The notes beneath the pieces were generated by a model. It saw only the letters and a list, made by a program, of their open reading frames with translations. It was not told the origin of the DNA and made no database searches. Made by a program: the position numbers and the translations under genes. A stretch of 64,000 nucleotides of DNA, taken from Agrypnia vestita. Its lineage: Eukaryota > Arthropoda > Insecta > Trichoptera > Phryganeidae. How positions within the stretch are numbered: position 1 is the stretch's first letter; each line of letters starts with the position of its first letter. This document shows, piece by piece, positions 31,704 through 42,280 of the stretch. The stretch covers positions 186,001-250,000 of the forward strand of contig JADDOH010001545.1 of NCBI GenBank assembly GCA_016648135.1, in the 5' to 3' direction.

Positions 31704-32128
31704 TAGCTTGCCCAGCGTAAATTGGCGTGCGGCGACTTTGAAACTCAAACCCGCCTCGCCCGCACTCGACGGTAACCCTTCGCCCTGTTTCAGTTCATTC
31801 TCGTATTTGAGCGTGAGCTGTGACATCTTGATTTCCAATATACACTGAATTATTATGTCCAAAACAGTCCGGGATGGTGCAAGAACAATTGCCAATGAAG
31901 TATTGAAGTTTTGCGAAGCTGAAAAAGCAAATAATGGACCGATATAACCGTTTGACAGGTTGACAGATAGAGCTGCCGCCATTACTGGATTGTTTCTTTA
32001 GTGTTGCCCGACCAAATTTCTATTAAAGGCTCCGACGCCGCTAACCGGGCATTCTGTACATTATGTAATAAATTTACACCCTGGCAACTTCTGTTACGCG
32101 ACAGGGACGCCCTCCCTCGAACTGGTAC
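31704..32128 (+). mobile_element. HTH-bearing TIR element, copy 2 (425 bp)
   Basis: Same family as 24031-24507: AGCTTGCCCAGCGTAAATTG leader, CCCGCCTCGCCCGCACTCGA, a CTTGATTTCCAATATACACT box, and a 3' part ending ACAGGGACGCCCTCCCTCGA. In this orientation it carries an ATG-initiated reading frame (31855). Its right inverted end is shorter than that of copy 1. Confidence 0.7.
31855..31947 (+). pseudogene. Short transposase-head (helix-turn-helix) ORF in the TIR element
   Basis: ATG 31855 opens MSKTVRDGARTIANEVLKFC, then EAEKANNGPI and a stop (31945-31947); reading through it, PFDRLTDRAAAITGLFL follows. In copy 3 (minus strand of 41403-41763) the stop is a leucine codon, so the ancestral frame was longer. 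The A-R-x-I-x-x-x-V-x-x-F-x-x-x-E...GPI-P-x-x-x-x-x-x-R-x-A-A-x-TG layout recalls, from memory, the N-terminal helix-turn-helix of a family of insect DDE transposase-like proteins (ending TAAATGVSERTVRRI). Probably the 5' end of the parental transposase retained in a deletion derivative. Confidence 0.5.
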
Positions 32129-32460
32129 GTATATATCACTCACAACTATTGCATTAAATGATTGTCTTCTCTCATTAAACTGTATTTTCTCCTACCATTC
32201 CTACTTAAATTATACGAATTAAGAATAATCATTCAGTAGAGTAAAAAACTGGCAAGAGCATAATTCGTTGCAAGCAGTGAGATTGCAACAAATAAACGCT
32301 TTTTGATTTCAAACAATTTTAGATTACACAAAATTTTAATGGAACAAAATCGCCTATAATGAAAATATTTCATCGTTACCAATTTCTCAACTGTTTATTA
32401 GTTTATTTATTAATTATATTATTAATAATATTATTTTAAAAAACTTGACTTTTAATTACC
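32129..32460. other. Spacer
   Basis: AT-rich, no feature recognised. Confidence 0.5.
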
Positions 32461-32569
32461 ACCTATGAATAAACAATGAAATACATGATGTAAAAATTAC
32501 ACGATATAATTTTTAACCTATGAATAAACAATGAAATACATGATGTAAAAATTACACGATATATTTTTT
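32461..32569. repeat. Tandem duplication, 55-bp unit, two copies
   Basis: ACCTATGAATAAACAATGAA and the following sequence recur essentially unchanged from 32516. The near identity indicates a recent event. Confidence 0.95.
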
Positions 32570-33280
32570 TTACAAAAATCTACAATAAATATCAATGTAA
32601 TTAGAATTTTTACGTATCTCATTTTTTTAAGGAATAGGAATGCGAAAATGGAATACGTGTTGCATCAATATACCTACTTACTATTTTCAAAATAAGCTAA
32701 ATGCTTGCGCTATGGAAATAGGACAGACTTGCTGGTGAATTTTAATTTTATTCCGTTAAAGTGAACTTTAGTATATTTTTATTTATTCGCTATATTTCAT
32801 TTATTTAAGTATTATTTTAAGTTCAAATTGTGGTTTGATGTGATATGACGCTGTACAAAAAAAAAAAATTACGCCTCAACAGGCCAGGAGGCCCAATTAT
32901 AGAAGCGAAACACATCACATCGGAAATATTTTTAAAGCGAGTTTTCAAAAATCAAAATTGTATCAAAAGAATGCAGAAATCTTTGATACAGGACAAATAA
33001 CCATTCATGATAAAACTGTAGCAAACCACGATGGATTTTTTCTTTGCTTTTTACGTAGCAAGTATAATTAGTTCTACTTCATCAATTTAAATAATAATGA
33101 ATGAGATCTCTTATCTGAGCTTCTTTGCTGAAGACTTTCTTTTAGTAATATTTTTTTTATAAAATTTTTGCTTTTTTATACAAAGTGTTGTATGGCTCTT
33201 TGTTTAAAAAATATGTCAGTAGTCTTGTTCATTTTATATCCAATAATTTTAAAAAGTTTTGGTTAGAGAAAACAACATAA
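32570..33280. other. Spacer
   Basis: AT-rich; GGCCAGGAGGCCCAATTATA at 32881-32900 is a small GC island without context. Confidence 0.45.
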
Positions 33281-33412
33281 AATGTCATCTGGAATTAATA
33301 TAAAAAAACTACGTTTACATAGAGGGAGATAGAATCTCCTGGAAGAGAAAGTCTTCTGGAATTAATAGAGAAAAAAATCTATGGGTACATGGAGGGAGAG
33401 AGAGAGTTTCAA
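33281..33412. repeat. Imperfect tandem duplication, ~70-bp unit
   Basis: TCATCTGGAATTAATATAAA ... ACATAGAGGGAGATAGAATC is repeated as TCTTCTGGAATTAATAGAGA ... ACATGGAGGGAGAGAGAGAG. Confidence 0.75.
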
Positions 33413-33516
33413 AAGAGTTCAAAGTCGAACCGCATAATTTATATACGCTCTCTTGTCACGCCATTGAAAACATTGGTGATTTTATTTATTTAAAGGTGAG
33501 ATTTTCTTACTTGAAA

Positions 33517-33650
33517 TACAGTTGGCGATAAACTTTTTGAAAATTTTTGGCCTAGTGGGGGAATGCGTAAAAGACAAAATTTGGGTCTCGTGTACATGCG
33601 CAAACTTCCCCCCACTACGCCGAAAAATTTCAAGATGTTTGTCGGCTCTG
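33517..33650. repeat. MITE-like inverted repeat
   Basis: TTGGCGATAAACTTTTTGAA, then AATTTTTGGCCTAGTGGGGG pair with CCCCCCACTACGCCGAAAAA, TTTCAAGATGTTTGTCGGC. Arms of about 39 bp around a 50-nt loop. Confidence 0.7.
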
Positions 33651-33879
33651 TATATTACGTTTATCTTTTTGATAAAATGGAAGGATTTTTCTGAAAAGTA
33701 ATAATTATCACTAATTTGTTCACCCGATTTTACTGAATTCTCAGTTATTATTTTATTTTAAGTGCGTTCCAGAAGTTGTACAGCAATATTCTGGAGATTC
33801 GGTTTGTTACCGTAACACATATATTCGTGGCTAGCACACATTTGGTTAGAAATCAGTCTATGGTGTTTTGTGAGTTAAG

Positions 33880-34110
33880 ATCATTTTCGCGTGGCAACAG
33901 ATATCTGACAGTAGTTAGCGTTTAGCCCCATCTGTCGGTCCGCTCAGCACGAGCTGTCACATTGCGATATTCTCTTTCGTGATTCACAATTTTCACCACA
34001 GTTGCGTTTCCTACTTCGTAGTAGTGGTTGTCCCGTGCTGCCGACAAATCAAGAACATTGTGTCACCGACAAATTTTAACAGTTTTATAAGTGAACATAA
34101 TAATTCGAAG
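33880..34110 (+). other. Candidate 5' noncoding exon with strong donor
   Basis: A stretch nearer 45% GC (CCCATCTGTCGGTCCGCTCA, GTGGTTGTCCCGTGCTGCCG) in AT-rich DNA ends in TTCGAAG|GTAAGTTT at 34110, a near-consensus splice donor. The next acceptor downstream (34585-34586) opens an ATG exon. Start is arbitrary: no TATA box or initiator can be singled out. Inference only. Confidence 0.35.
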
Positions 34111-34586
34111 GTAAGTTTCTACATGATAATTATCTGTTTTATTAAGTTAATAACTTTTTATTATGAAATCAACACCCTTTTTATCTTTGCTATTAATAAA
34201 TGTATCTATCATACATTATTATACTTATACACAACTATCACTGAGATGTTCAATGGTATTGAAAAATACGCACATTTGATAAGTATTTACATCGATTATT
34301 AAAAAAATTATTTTATTAGAATTAAGAAACATTTTTATAATAGTTAAAATATAATTATGGTCACTTATTACTTAATGTTTTAATTATTAATTTCAAAATT
34401 AATTGTTTGGTATGTTTTATAAAGACAGTCGTACACAAAAATACTAAAAAACTGACTGCTCTGAATATCAAAGCAGAATTGTATTGTGTAACATAATTAG
34501 CTTCGAATAAAATCCCAACAAAATATATGATATTTTTAATATTTTCCCGCGAAATAAAACAATCGATAACAATTTTAATTTATTAG

Positions 34587-34613
34587 GTCACAATGGTGAA
34601 AATTAGTGTAGAG
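34587..34613 (+). CDS. Candidate small initiator exon (MVKISVE)
   Basis: TTTATTAG|GTCACAATGGTG: an acceptor, 6 nt of 5' UTR, then seven codons MVKISVE ending at the donor GAG|GTAAAT in phase 0. ATG context (CACAATGG) is favourable. It would pair naturally with the donor at 34110, giving a 5'-UTR exon, a 476-nt intron and a short first coding exon. Downstream exons were not identified. A short exon like this can arise by chance. Confidence 0.35.
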
Positions 34614-36239
34614 GTAAATTTATTATAATTCATTTATATTATTCTAGGGCGAGTTGTTTTATACAGAAAATATAAAACACATACAGAAAATAAATTACAT
34701 ACTTAGGTGTCTTCTTGGTTCATTACGCGGAGGAATATAAAACTACAAATTACCTTCTGTAGATACCTGGTTACCAATTTGGTATTTATAATTCAAGAAG
34801 ACATATTTAATAATTTGTAAAAACCTTTAAAATGGCCGTAAATCTCCGCGTTAAATAACAAAATAATATTGTTTTCGTAAGATTATGCAAGACACTACGT
34901 CAAAGTAGTAATACCTATTGTTCTCTGCAGATTATAAAATCTCTGTTGGATTCCGATATTTTTCGACGGATACGATCAACCGCAACTTAAAACCTTAACC
35001 ACATTTTTTTAACCTAACACATTTTAATGGAGGAATTTAAATTATTTTTTAAAAATTTATTGTTTCGAAATTTTTTGGTTTTAACAGTTTTAAAATGTTT
35101 TTTTTTTTGTACAATAATCATAAATAAACATGAAAATTGTTTACTTATTCGTATTTTAACGTTGAAATTAGTCAATCGATAACTACTTCATCCTGTTATT
35201 GTAATCGAGCTTATATAATTTCCTACTTAATTTTTTTTTATCGGTGGATATTTTAACGACACTAAATGCAATGATATTAATAGGAGACATCATATGTGTG
35301 TTGATTTCACACACAATGCCAAGTGTTTTTGGAATCCGGCTATTGATTAATGCAATATTTTTTCTTTCAATATTTATAAATTACTCGTCTAATGCACATG
35401 TTCAACAAACTCAGCAAAACATGTTTTAAGAAAAAATTTCACTGTTTGTATCGGGTAATTACTTCGACGGTTGATTTATTCGGAATATAATTAGTTATCA
35501 GGGCTGGTTTCGTTTTTTTTTTTATAAATACTTGTAATTTTTTGTCAACAAGTTTATTTGTCAAAATAACGGTTTGCAATAAAACACAACACATCCAAAG
35601 TTATAATCGGTTACTGTTATTACATAATAGTAGTTTTGTTTTGTGGTCTTCAAAATATATTATATTAACTTTACTACAAACTTTATTTTACTCAAATCAT
35701 TAGCTCAAATATTGATTACGGAATGAATCTGATTTAAAATATAATTGATGTAAATACTTATCGATGACATTTCAGTATTTTCCGAATCGTCCGGAATACA
35801 ACAAATACACCCTTACCCAGATGTATAATGTGTGAGTGTATTATAGATGTAACCTGAAAGTAGAGCGAGGTAATGTTACATTTTCGCCTAGTGATTGCAT
35901 TAAAATCAATATGTTATATGAGTCTTGTTAACTGCTCGCCAACTTATTGTACCAAGGTACGGAATTTTCCTTTTACACAGAATGTAGCCCTTTTTGTTTC
36001 TATCGATTTTTCTGTAACACAAGCAAACTTCGAATACTGCTGGCCGTTTTGAGCTACCACAGGACACATTTTGGTTGACAAGAGAATTTTTACCCTGGTT
36101 TTGTATGAGATCGGTATGCTCATACTCGTACATTTACGTTTTTCATTTTTCTATAGAGCTACTAACGAGCAGTTTGATCGACAGTGTCATCTAGATTTTA
36201 TTTAATATATAAACTCATGTAGCGTAAAAAAAAACGAAA
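34614..36239. other. AT-rich, possible intron
   Basis: No gene or clear repeat. It would be intronic if the small exon at 34587-34613 is real. Confidence 0.4.
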
Positions 36240-36245
36240 ACATAC

Positions 36246-36393
36246 TTCTGAGTTCAGCACTAATCTGTCCTGTGGTGTCCGCAGACATCTCACTTAGGTA
36301 CTTGGACATTTCAGTGATCATGTTATGCACATTGACTTTATTATTTCGCAAGATATCAGAGTTCTCTGACAAACGTAGCATCTCTATCGGAAA
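36246..36393 (-). CDS. Candidate internal coding exon on the minus strand (148 nt)
   Basis: Minus strand: TTTAACAG|TTTCCGATAGAG acceptor, 49 codons with no stop (FPIEMLRLSENSDILRNNKV, NVHNMITEMSKYLSEMSADT, TGQISAELR), and the donor CAGAA|GTATGT. Balanced codon use, amphipathic helical composition and intact splice signals at both ends make this the best isolated exon in the window apart from CPT1. I do not recognise the protein; a coiled-coil or helical-bundle segment is likely. A neighbouring exon on the same strand might be the open stretch at 36504-36735. Confidence 0.45.
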
Positions 36394-36503
36394 CTGTTAA
36401 ACATGGAACTGTAAAAACTGTACTTGCATGAGCATGGATATAATTTTTAGTCTTGGGTCAAAAAATCCGCTTATTCTTTAGCGCAACTTATAATTATTTA
36501 TTT

Positions 36504-36744
36504 TTCACTGGTTATGTTAAGCTTTGTTGCGACATCAATGAGTGTCGTCGGCTGCACCCTCAACATCGCCATCATTTTCGATATTTTATCTCTAATATTA
36601 CCGCATCCAATCTTTAAAATTGTTTTGAGCGGTAATGTTCCGAGTACTTTTTGGATTCGGGAAATCTGCAGGTGCACCGCTCCCCAAAGCTTTGTACCGA
36701 AGCTGACGAACCGGTTTGCGTCTGCCCGTTGTTTGTGCTGCTAA
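36504..36744 (-). other. Open, GC-richer stretch on the minus strand
   Basis: Unbroken minus-strand frame of ~79 codons without a start (NRFVSFGTKLWGAVHLQISR, LKIGCGNIRDKISKMMAMLR, TTLIDVATKLNITSEK then stop). GC content is close to 45%. It may be part of the same unknown gene as 36246-36393 or a decayed element; the alternative frame also stays open for 40 codons, so coding is unproven. Confidence 0.25.
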
Positions 36745-36825
36745 GATGGTTTTGTGCCAAGTTGACCACACTCACTGATGATTGAACCACACGGCGTATT
36801 TATTTTGTGTTTCTGTTGCGTTGGC

Positions 36826-37034
36826 ATGCCTGGCGGCTCGCTGGGAGGTTCTTACACGTCTCTGGAGCATGTGTACCGGGGGACCACGCTCCCCCACCCC
36901 AAGATGGGGGGCGGGGGCGTGTTGGAGTCTATAAAGAGGGTCTTCTCCAATACGGGGGCCAACCCCAGCGGCTCGGACCCGCTAATCGAGCCCACGGAAT
37001 CCGCCCTGGCCGACAGCGCGATCATTGTCCAAAG
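36826..37034 (+). CDS. Candidate first coding exon (70 codons, GC-rich)
   Basis: ATG 36826 (TTGGCATGCC) opens MPGGSLGGSYTSLEHVYRGT, TLPHPKMGGGGVLESIKRVF, SNTGANPSGSDPLIEPTESA, LADSAIIVQ and ends at the donor CCAAAG|GTACGG in phase 2. GC is about 60%, far above the window average, with third-position G/C preference. No acceptor with a pyrimidine tract precedes it, which suits a first exon with its own promoter. The glycine/serine-rich, low-complexity N terminus gives no family clue. The rest of the gene is not visible and presumably lies downstream beyond a long intron. Confidence 0.5.
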
Positions 37035-37851
37035 GTACGGTGTCACGATGCGGACATTTGCTGGGTTTGAGCGAAAATTTGGTCTCAGGGAACGGCAGCT
37101 GCAAAAATGACACTTCTAAGAAGACGGTGGCGTTTTCTTTGGTCTACCGTCGAAGACTGAGATTCAGTCGAATTCGTTCGAAATTTTTTACGCAAAATCT
37201 CGAATGTGAATTAGATTATTAGTAGTGTGCATATTTATTTGTATGCACACCGATTGCTGCATTCCCGACGACCAATTTTCTATAAACTTATTTTAACTTG
37301 GTGGCGGACAACAACTTTTGGATTATCAGGATGGAGTTTGAAGTTCATTGTAAAACTTCTGCAGGTTTATTAATTAAGTTTTCACCCTCCATTTTATGTA
37401 TTATTCACACAAAATATATATATGCACCTTTTGTTATATACGAGGTACTTATTAGAATTGACACTGCATTTTTTCACAGCATGGCTAGTGGCTTCATTTG
37501 TATTTATTTTATGACATAATTTTTAGTAGCCAAACCGTTAATTTATAAAATATTTTTTAATAAAAAATATTGCGAAATGTGATTTTTACTCTTCAAATCA
37601 GATTGCGACATTTTATGATAAGTTATCATTGAAAAATTACGTTTTACTATCATTGATAAGTACTAGCAATTTACTCCTTTTTAAATAAACTTTTCAAAGT
37701 GATTGACCTAAGTGAACGTAGTCAATGCTATATTTGTATTACATACGTAGTCATTGCATCTGAAACTCTCGAATGTTAACATCCTGTAGTGGAGATCGAC
37801 AATAGTGTAAAAAAATTATATTATTTTATTGTTATAAATACATATTACGCC
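37035..37851. other. Possible intron
   Basis: GC falls back to window level after the donor at 37035. No other feature. Confidence 0.4.
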
Positions 37852-37880
37852 ATGGCTTCTTGGGAAAGTTACTCAAATAG
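37852..37880 (+). CDS. Candidate short initiator exon (MASWESYSN-R)
   Basis: CGCCATGGCTTCTTGGG is a good translation-start context. Nine codons plus two bases end at AAATAG|GTAACG, a usable donor in phase 2, the same phase as the exon at 36826-37034, so both could splice to the same downstream exon as alternative first exons. No family recognised; short enough to be chance. Confidence 0.3.
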
Positions 37881-38531
37881 GTAACGTACATTTATATAAC
37901 ATCTTGTGCCTGTTTTCGTAAAAATTATAGTCTCGAAAATGACACGTTTTTTACTTTTCCTATGCATTATTAGTACTAATTAATTATTATTCAATCATCC
38001 TATTTACTTATGCATTGCTTTACATATTTGAGTAACCCTGCATTTTTTAATCAAATTTTCCGAGTTTGAGCTAAATAAATAAAGTGATTGGTTTATGAAG
38101 TCGATAATAATGTTTACTCTCCTTCACTCGTATTTTAAAATGCGCAACGCTTCAAACTGTTTATTGACGTCACAAACTGATAAGCTTCTTTTTAAATTTT
38201 ATAAGATTTTGATAATCTTATTCAACAATAAAAATTAATAATTAAATCATCATTAAATAACTAACAAGTTACATGTATTAATAAATTCATTTAGGCATTC
38301 AGATGTGCAAAAAATATTTTTGATGTTTTTATTCAAAGAATATCTTTGAATCGTTGAATATTATTGACTCTCACTCTCATTACAACACATATTTCTTAAT
38401 TATAGTAACCAAAATCACAGTATTATTGTAGCACAAAATTAAAAAATCACGAAATATCGTGATTCATTTCAATTGGCACTAACACATTCTTGAGGAGTTC
38501 GGCAGAAACACGCACCTCATAATTATTAAAT

Positions 38532-38708
38532 GTGGGTTGTAAAAAAGCAAAGATAGCAAAAAACAAATTTAACGCGGTCATCGAAGATTATGAATTCGAG
38601 ATTTTACAGGAAACATGGATGGTAGATACATAAAATCTAGATTTCAGCACACTTTCAAAACATTATTTTTTAATTTTTTGTAAATTGCTGCCTTTGCTTT
38701 CATACCTC
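38532..38708. repeat. Repeat C copy with inverted ends
   Basis: Left GGTTGTAAAAAAGCAAAGAT and, inverted from the right, GGTATGAAAGCAAAGGCAGC. Contains GCGGTCATCGAAGATTATGA and GAGATTTTACAGGAAACATG in family order. Confidence 0.65.
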
Positions 38709-38727
38709 TCAAATGCTGCTTTACTGT

Positions 38728-38846
38728 CCAAAATACTTTGATTAATATAAAATATAATAATCATAATGTCTGATTTCCATCCAATATCCAATAAGAATCC
38801 AAAATACTTTGATTAATATAAAATATAATAATCATAATGTCTGATA
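38728..38846. repeat. Tandem duplication, ~71-bp period
   Basis: CCAAAATACTTTGATTAATA through AATCATAATGTCTGAT is repeated exactly after 71 bp, separated by TTCCATCCAATATCC-AATAAGAAT. Confidence 0.9.
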
Positions 38847-39139
38847 AATTTTAATCGCTATACTTAAAATTTAATCGTATCAAATGTATTTGGATAACTT
38901 ACTGATCTCAAATAGGGTTTTATGGATTATTCTTGTTTTCTATAAATCATGATTACTAGATTTTATTTGAATATTAGGTACTATGTATTTATTCAAATAA
39001 AATTTGGTAATTCTGTCGAATCTTTATGTGTTCAGGGTGCGGGGTATCCTTAGGCCAGTGTTAAACTGGACATTAACATAATTTGTTTTCGTGCATGTTA
39101 CCAAATACCATCTCCTGTGTGATGTAGACGTTACCGCTT

Positions 39140-39423
39140 TTACACAGAAATGCTAGTCCCGCAGCTAAACCACGTAGTCTTGCGTCTGTTACAGACAGGG
39201 CGATTCCACTATACAGGGTGTTCAGAACGCAAACAGAGCCATAAAAATGCCAACCACCGTCGCAGAGGAAGCCGCCCTGTTGGGGTAAGTACGAGAAAAT
39301 ATTATTGCGAAGATCAAAGTGAGAAAAGCGACACATTTCACTGTCGACTTTGTATTTCTTTTCTCGCTGAGCGGAGGGCGGTAGTAAGGATGCCGGAGTG
39401 AAATATTTCATCTTCGGCGCCAC
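39140..39423. other. GC-richer patch, coding status unclear
   Basis: Minus strand is open for 116 codons (QQGGFLCDGGWHFYGSVCVL, LYSGIALSVTDARLRGLAAG) and plus strand offers ATGCCAACCACCGTCGCAGA ending at a consensus-like donor TTGGG|GTAAGTAC at 39284. ACAGGGTGTTCAGAACGC at 39214 resembles the end of a Tc1/mariner-type repeat. I do not recognise either reading; repeat or exon cannot be decided. Confidence 0.3.
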
Positions 39424-39637
39424 CGTTCCATTACTGTAAAAATCATATTTCTCTTATTGTTATTGTTATCCATTGTTGTTAGTATATGCGTATTTTAAAT
39501 CATATTTATAACGAAGTTTGTTTATAAAGACTTAAGCTTGTTGATTTAACCAACGAAAATAAATCATTTCCTTTATCAGGGCGATAAAAAAACGAAGTAC
39601 AAAATTATTATCTTTAAAAAATCATACGATGATCGAT

Positions 39638-39915
39638 AAAGGAAAATGACATTAAAGAACGTAAATTATTGGAAATATTTTTGGGATAGAACTGGCGCTC
39701 TAATTTGATAGGTTATTTATTGGCTATTTTTTGCGAGCTTTATTTATTTCTAACGATAACGAATCCAAATTATCTATGATAACGATTTTAATGACAAAGG
39801 AAAATGACATTTAAGAACGTAAATTATTGGAAATATATAGAACTGGTGCTTAAATTTGGTTGTTTACTGGCTATTTTTGTAAACCTCACTTATTTCTAAC
39901 GAATACAAATTATCC
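39638..39915. repeat. Imperfect tandem duplication, ~155-bp unit
   Basis: AAAGGAAAATGACATTAAAG, ACGTAAATTATTGGAAATAT, AGAACTGGCGCT, TTATTTCTAACGA and CCAAATTATC occur twice in the same order. Confidence 0.8.
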
Positions 39916-39974
39916 GATTTAATCAACTCGATATTACGTCTTCGCATTAAATATTAAAAATAAATATATTTTTG

Positions 39975-40440
39975 TTCGAATCGTCTCTCGTGGAAAATAA
40001 AACATTTCCCTCGCACGACTTGAGAACTGTCAAAGTCGCCGCTAGCCGCGTGTCTTCGGCGACCGAAGCATTATGGATCGTGCAGACGTTCTCCCAGGCT
40101 GTTGCGGAACACTTCGATCGATACGCCGAAGCCTTTCACCGCCGCAAACTTCGGAAGGGTTGGGGCGGGAATCATTTTAAAATTTCCCTTATTACTCAAC
40201 ATCCCGCGAAGGCTCTCTTCGTGTCGGGTTGCTTCGCTCGGTCCGGCGTTGCGTAATTCTGCGGAGTTCTATTTCTATGTAGGGGAGTTCCGAGAATCGA
40301 TCGGAAGGGTCTCGGGCGAGATGATGTGAGGGTGGTATTTGACCTGAAGCTGGGTGGTAATTAACCCGGTAGCGGGGTGGTAATTAACCTGCTACACAGC
40401 TGCGGTTGCTGAAGTCAACTACCATCAGCCGAAGCTCCCT
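39975..40440. other. GC-rich island
   Basis: CpG-containing stretch (GTCGCCGCTAGCCGCGTGTC, TCGATCGATACGCCGAAGCC, GGTTGCTTCGCTCGGTCCGG) reaching about 55% GC, with GGGTGGTAATTAACC twice at 40350-40390. Plus-strand frames are open for 75-94 codons but not protein-like. Could be a promoter-proximal region or an insertion. Confidence 0.4.
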
Positions 40441-40636
40441 TTTTGTACATGTTCCATTAAAGTTGCGACTTAAAATAACCAACATTTTTTAGCCATTAGT
40501 ACAGTACATTAACCTTTAACTGGCGTCGTGTGTGTTTAACGACCCATGTCCACTGTGTTACTTTTTCTTCTTTCAGCGCTTATTGATTGTGTATTTTATC
40601 ATATTATCATAATTTGATAGTTCGACAATTCGCATT

Positions 40637-40672
40637 ATATAGGGTGCCTCATAGCTAGTAGCAAAATCTTTT
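40637..40672. repeat. Isolated end of foldback family B
   Basis: AGGGTGCCTCATAGCTAGTA then GCAAAATCTTTT matches the family B terminus, after which similarity stops. A second TACAGGGTGTAACGGAGCTA end follows at 40729. Confidence 0.55.
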
Positions 40673-40744
40673 CAGGATGGAAGTGTTGTTATAAGCTCAG
40701 CACATTCCCTCTATGGGGCCGAGTATATACAGGGTGTAACGGAG

Positions 40745-41040
40745 CTAGTCCACAATATATTTATATTATTATTATTTTTATTGTTTATTTTACATTTGTT
40801 CATATAAGTTACTAGTAACTGCCCCACTAGGTAAAACCTGTTCTGTGGCAGTTGTTCTCATTTGATAGTTATGTAATAGTAACAAATAACTATAGTAAAG
40901 AAGTATAAAGGTAAAAAAGAAAGCAGAAAAAATTTAGTAATATATACAATCGTAAGAATAAACAAATTTAAAAGAAAAGAATAAAAATTTAAGTAGATAC
41001 AAAAATAAATACAAAAGATAAGATACAAAAAAATTAAGTA
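40745..41040. other. Spacer
   Basis: AT-rich, with TTACTAGTAACTGCCCCACT at 40816-40835 the only distinctive text. Confidence 0.4.
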
Positions 41041-41049
41041 GATACAAGT

Positions 41050-41402
41050 AGAATCCTGCTTTAGTTATGAGTCGAAAATGTTCAAGCAACCATGACGTAA
41101 TATCAACAGTTATGGAGATGTCCAATATCAATTTTTGTATTTTTTTAATATTTCTGATTTATGTTTTGCAAAAAGTTGAATTGTCAACTTATATCGATCA
41201 TGATAAATTCATTCGTTTCAGTACAACTCAAATAAAATGATAAAAATCTTATGAAAGTATTCTATTTTCAATTTTTGCAATGTTTGTATCATTTTATTCG
41301 ACTTGTATTTAAGCGAATTAATTTTTCATTTTCGATATAAGTTACTGTAATGATAGATAGTTCAACTTTTTGCCAAAAATAAGTCAGAAATATTGAAAAT
41401 AA
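41050..41402. repeat. Foldback family A, copy cut by TIR element
   Basis: GTAGAATCCTGCTTTAGTTA, GAGTCGAAAATGTTCAAGCA and the inner palindrome of family A, ending at AGTCAGAAATATTGAAAATA ATGCA where the HTH-bearing TIR element begins. The outer right arm is missing, so the TIR element appears to have replaced or interrupted it. Confidence 0.65.
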
Positions 41403-41763
41403 TGCACAGAATGTCCGGTACCGGTGTCGGGGCCTTTAATAGAAATTTGGTCGGGCCACACTAAAGAAACAAACCAGTAATGGCGGCCTATCTGTCAACC
41501 TGTCAAACGGTAATATCGGTCCATTATTTGCTTTTTCAGCTTCGCAAAACTTTAATACTTCATTGGCAATTGTTCTTGCACCATCCCGGACTGTTTTGGA
41601 TGTTTTGGACCTAATAATTCAGTGTATATTGGAAATCAAGATGTCACAGCTCACGCTCAAAGACGAGAATGAACTGAATGACAGGGCGAGGGGTTACCGC
41701 CGGACGCGGGCGGGGCGGGTTTTAGTTCCAAAGTCGCCGCACGCCAAGTTATGTTGGGCAAGC
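41403..41763 (-). mobile_element. HTH-bearing TIR element, copy 3 (truncated)
   Basis: Reads like copies at 24031 and 31704 from the GCTTGCCCAACATAACTTGG end (minus strand) through the ANEVLKFCEAEKANNGPI-LPFDRLTDR coding scrap, then stops at GGACATTCTGTGCATT. About 60 bp of the 3' end are missing. The initiator ATG is lost here. Confidence 0.7.
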
Positions 41764-42280
41764 AATAACGATCATTGTTTAATTTGCAGCAGTTTGCTGG
41801 GCCTCTCTGCTGACAGTTGAATGACGAGATGCGGGATTTGACGTTTTGCCAAAATATTGCAATTTCCACGATTTTATTTTTTTCTTTTGCTTCCGAATCG
41901 TCACTTTGTCTTTCATTAATGACCATCAATCCAGATTTTTAGATGTATGTAGATGTTAAAATTTTCAAGTCGATTTTAGCATTGTTTCAAAAATGTGTCC
42001 GCGAGTCTATTTCACACAAATTAAATAACAGGGAACGCAGTGCGACGCGCCATTCTCTTTCGTAAATCAACATTTTGACCAGACCACCAATATAAAAGAT
42101 TAGTAAATACGCTTTATTACAAAAAATACATTTTTACTTAAATAGACATGATTTGAAACGAGATTTAAAAAAAAAATTAAACCACGTTTATTGTAAAAAA
42201 TGCATTTTGAGAGAGGAATGTAAGACAACGTGTGAAGTACTAGTAGGTAATTAATGTCTGAAACAAGTAGATGAGTTTTG
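41764..42280. other. Spacer
   Basis: Short GC-richer patch at 42030-42060 (GGGAACGCAGTGCGACGCGC). No gene recognised. Confidence 0.4.

Noticed and set aside
39247..39283. Possible initiator exon MPTTVAEEAALLG before GTAAGTAC
   Set aside because: Good donor but the patch also has a Tc1-type repeat end and an equally long open frame on the other strand, so it was kept only as an unclear patch.
40509..40535. TTAACCTTTAACTGGCGTCG as a piggyBac-type end
   Set aside because: No matching inverted end or second TTAA could be found nearby.
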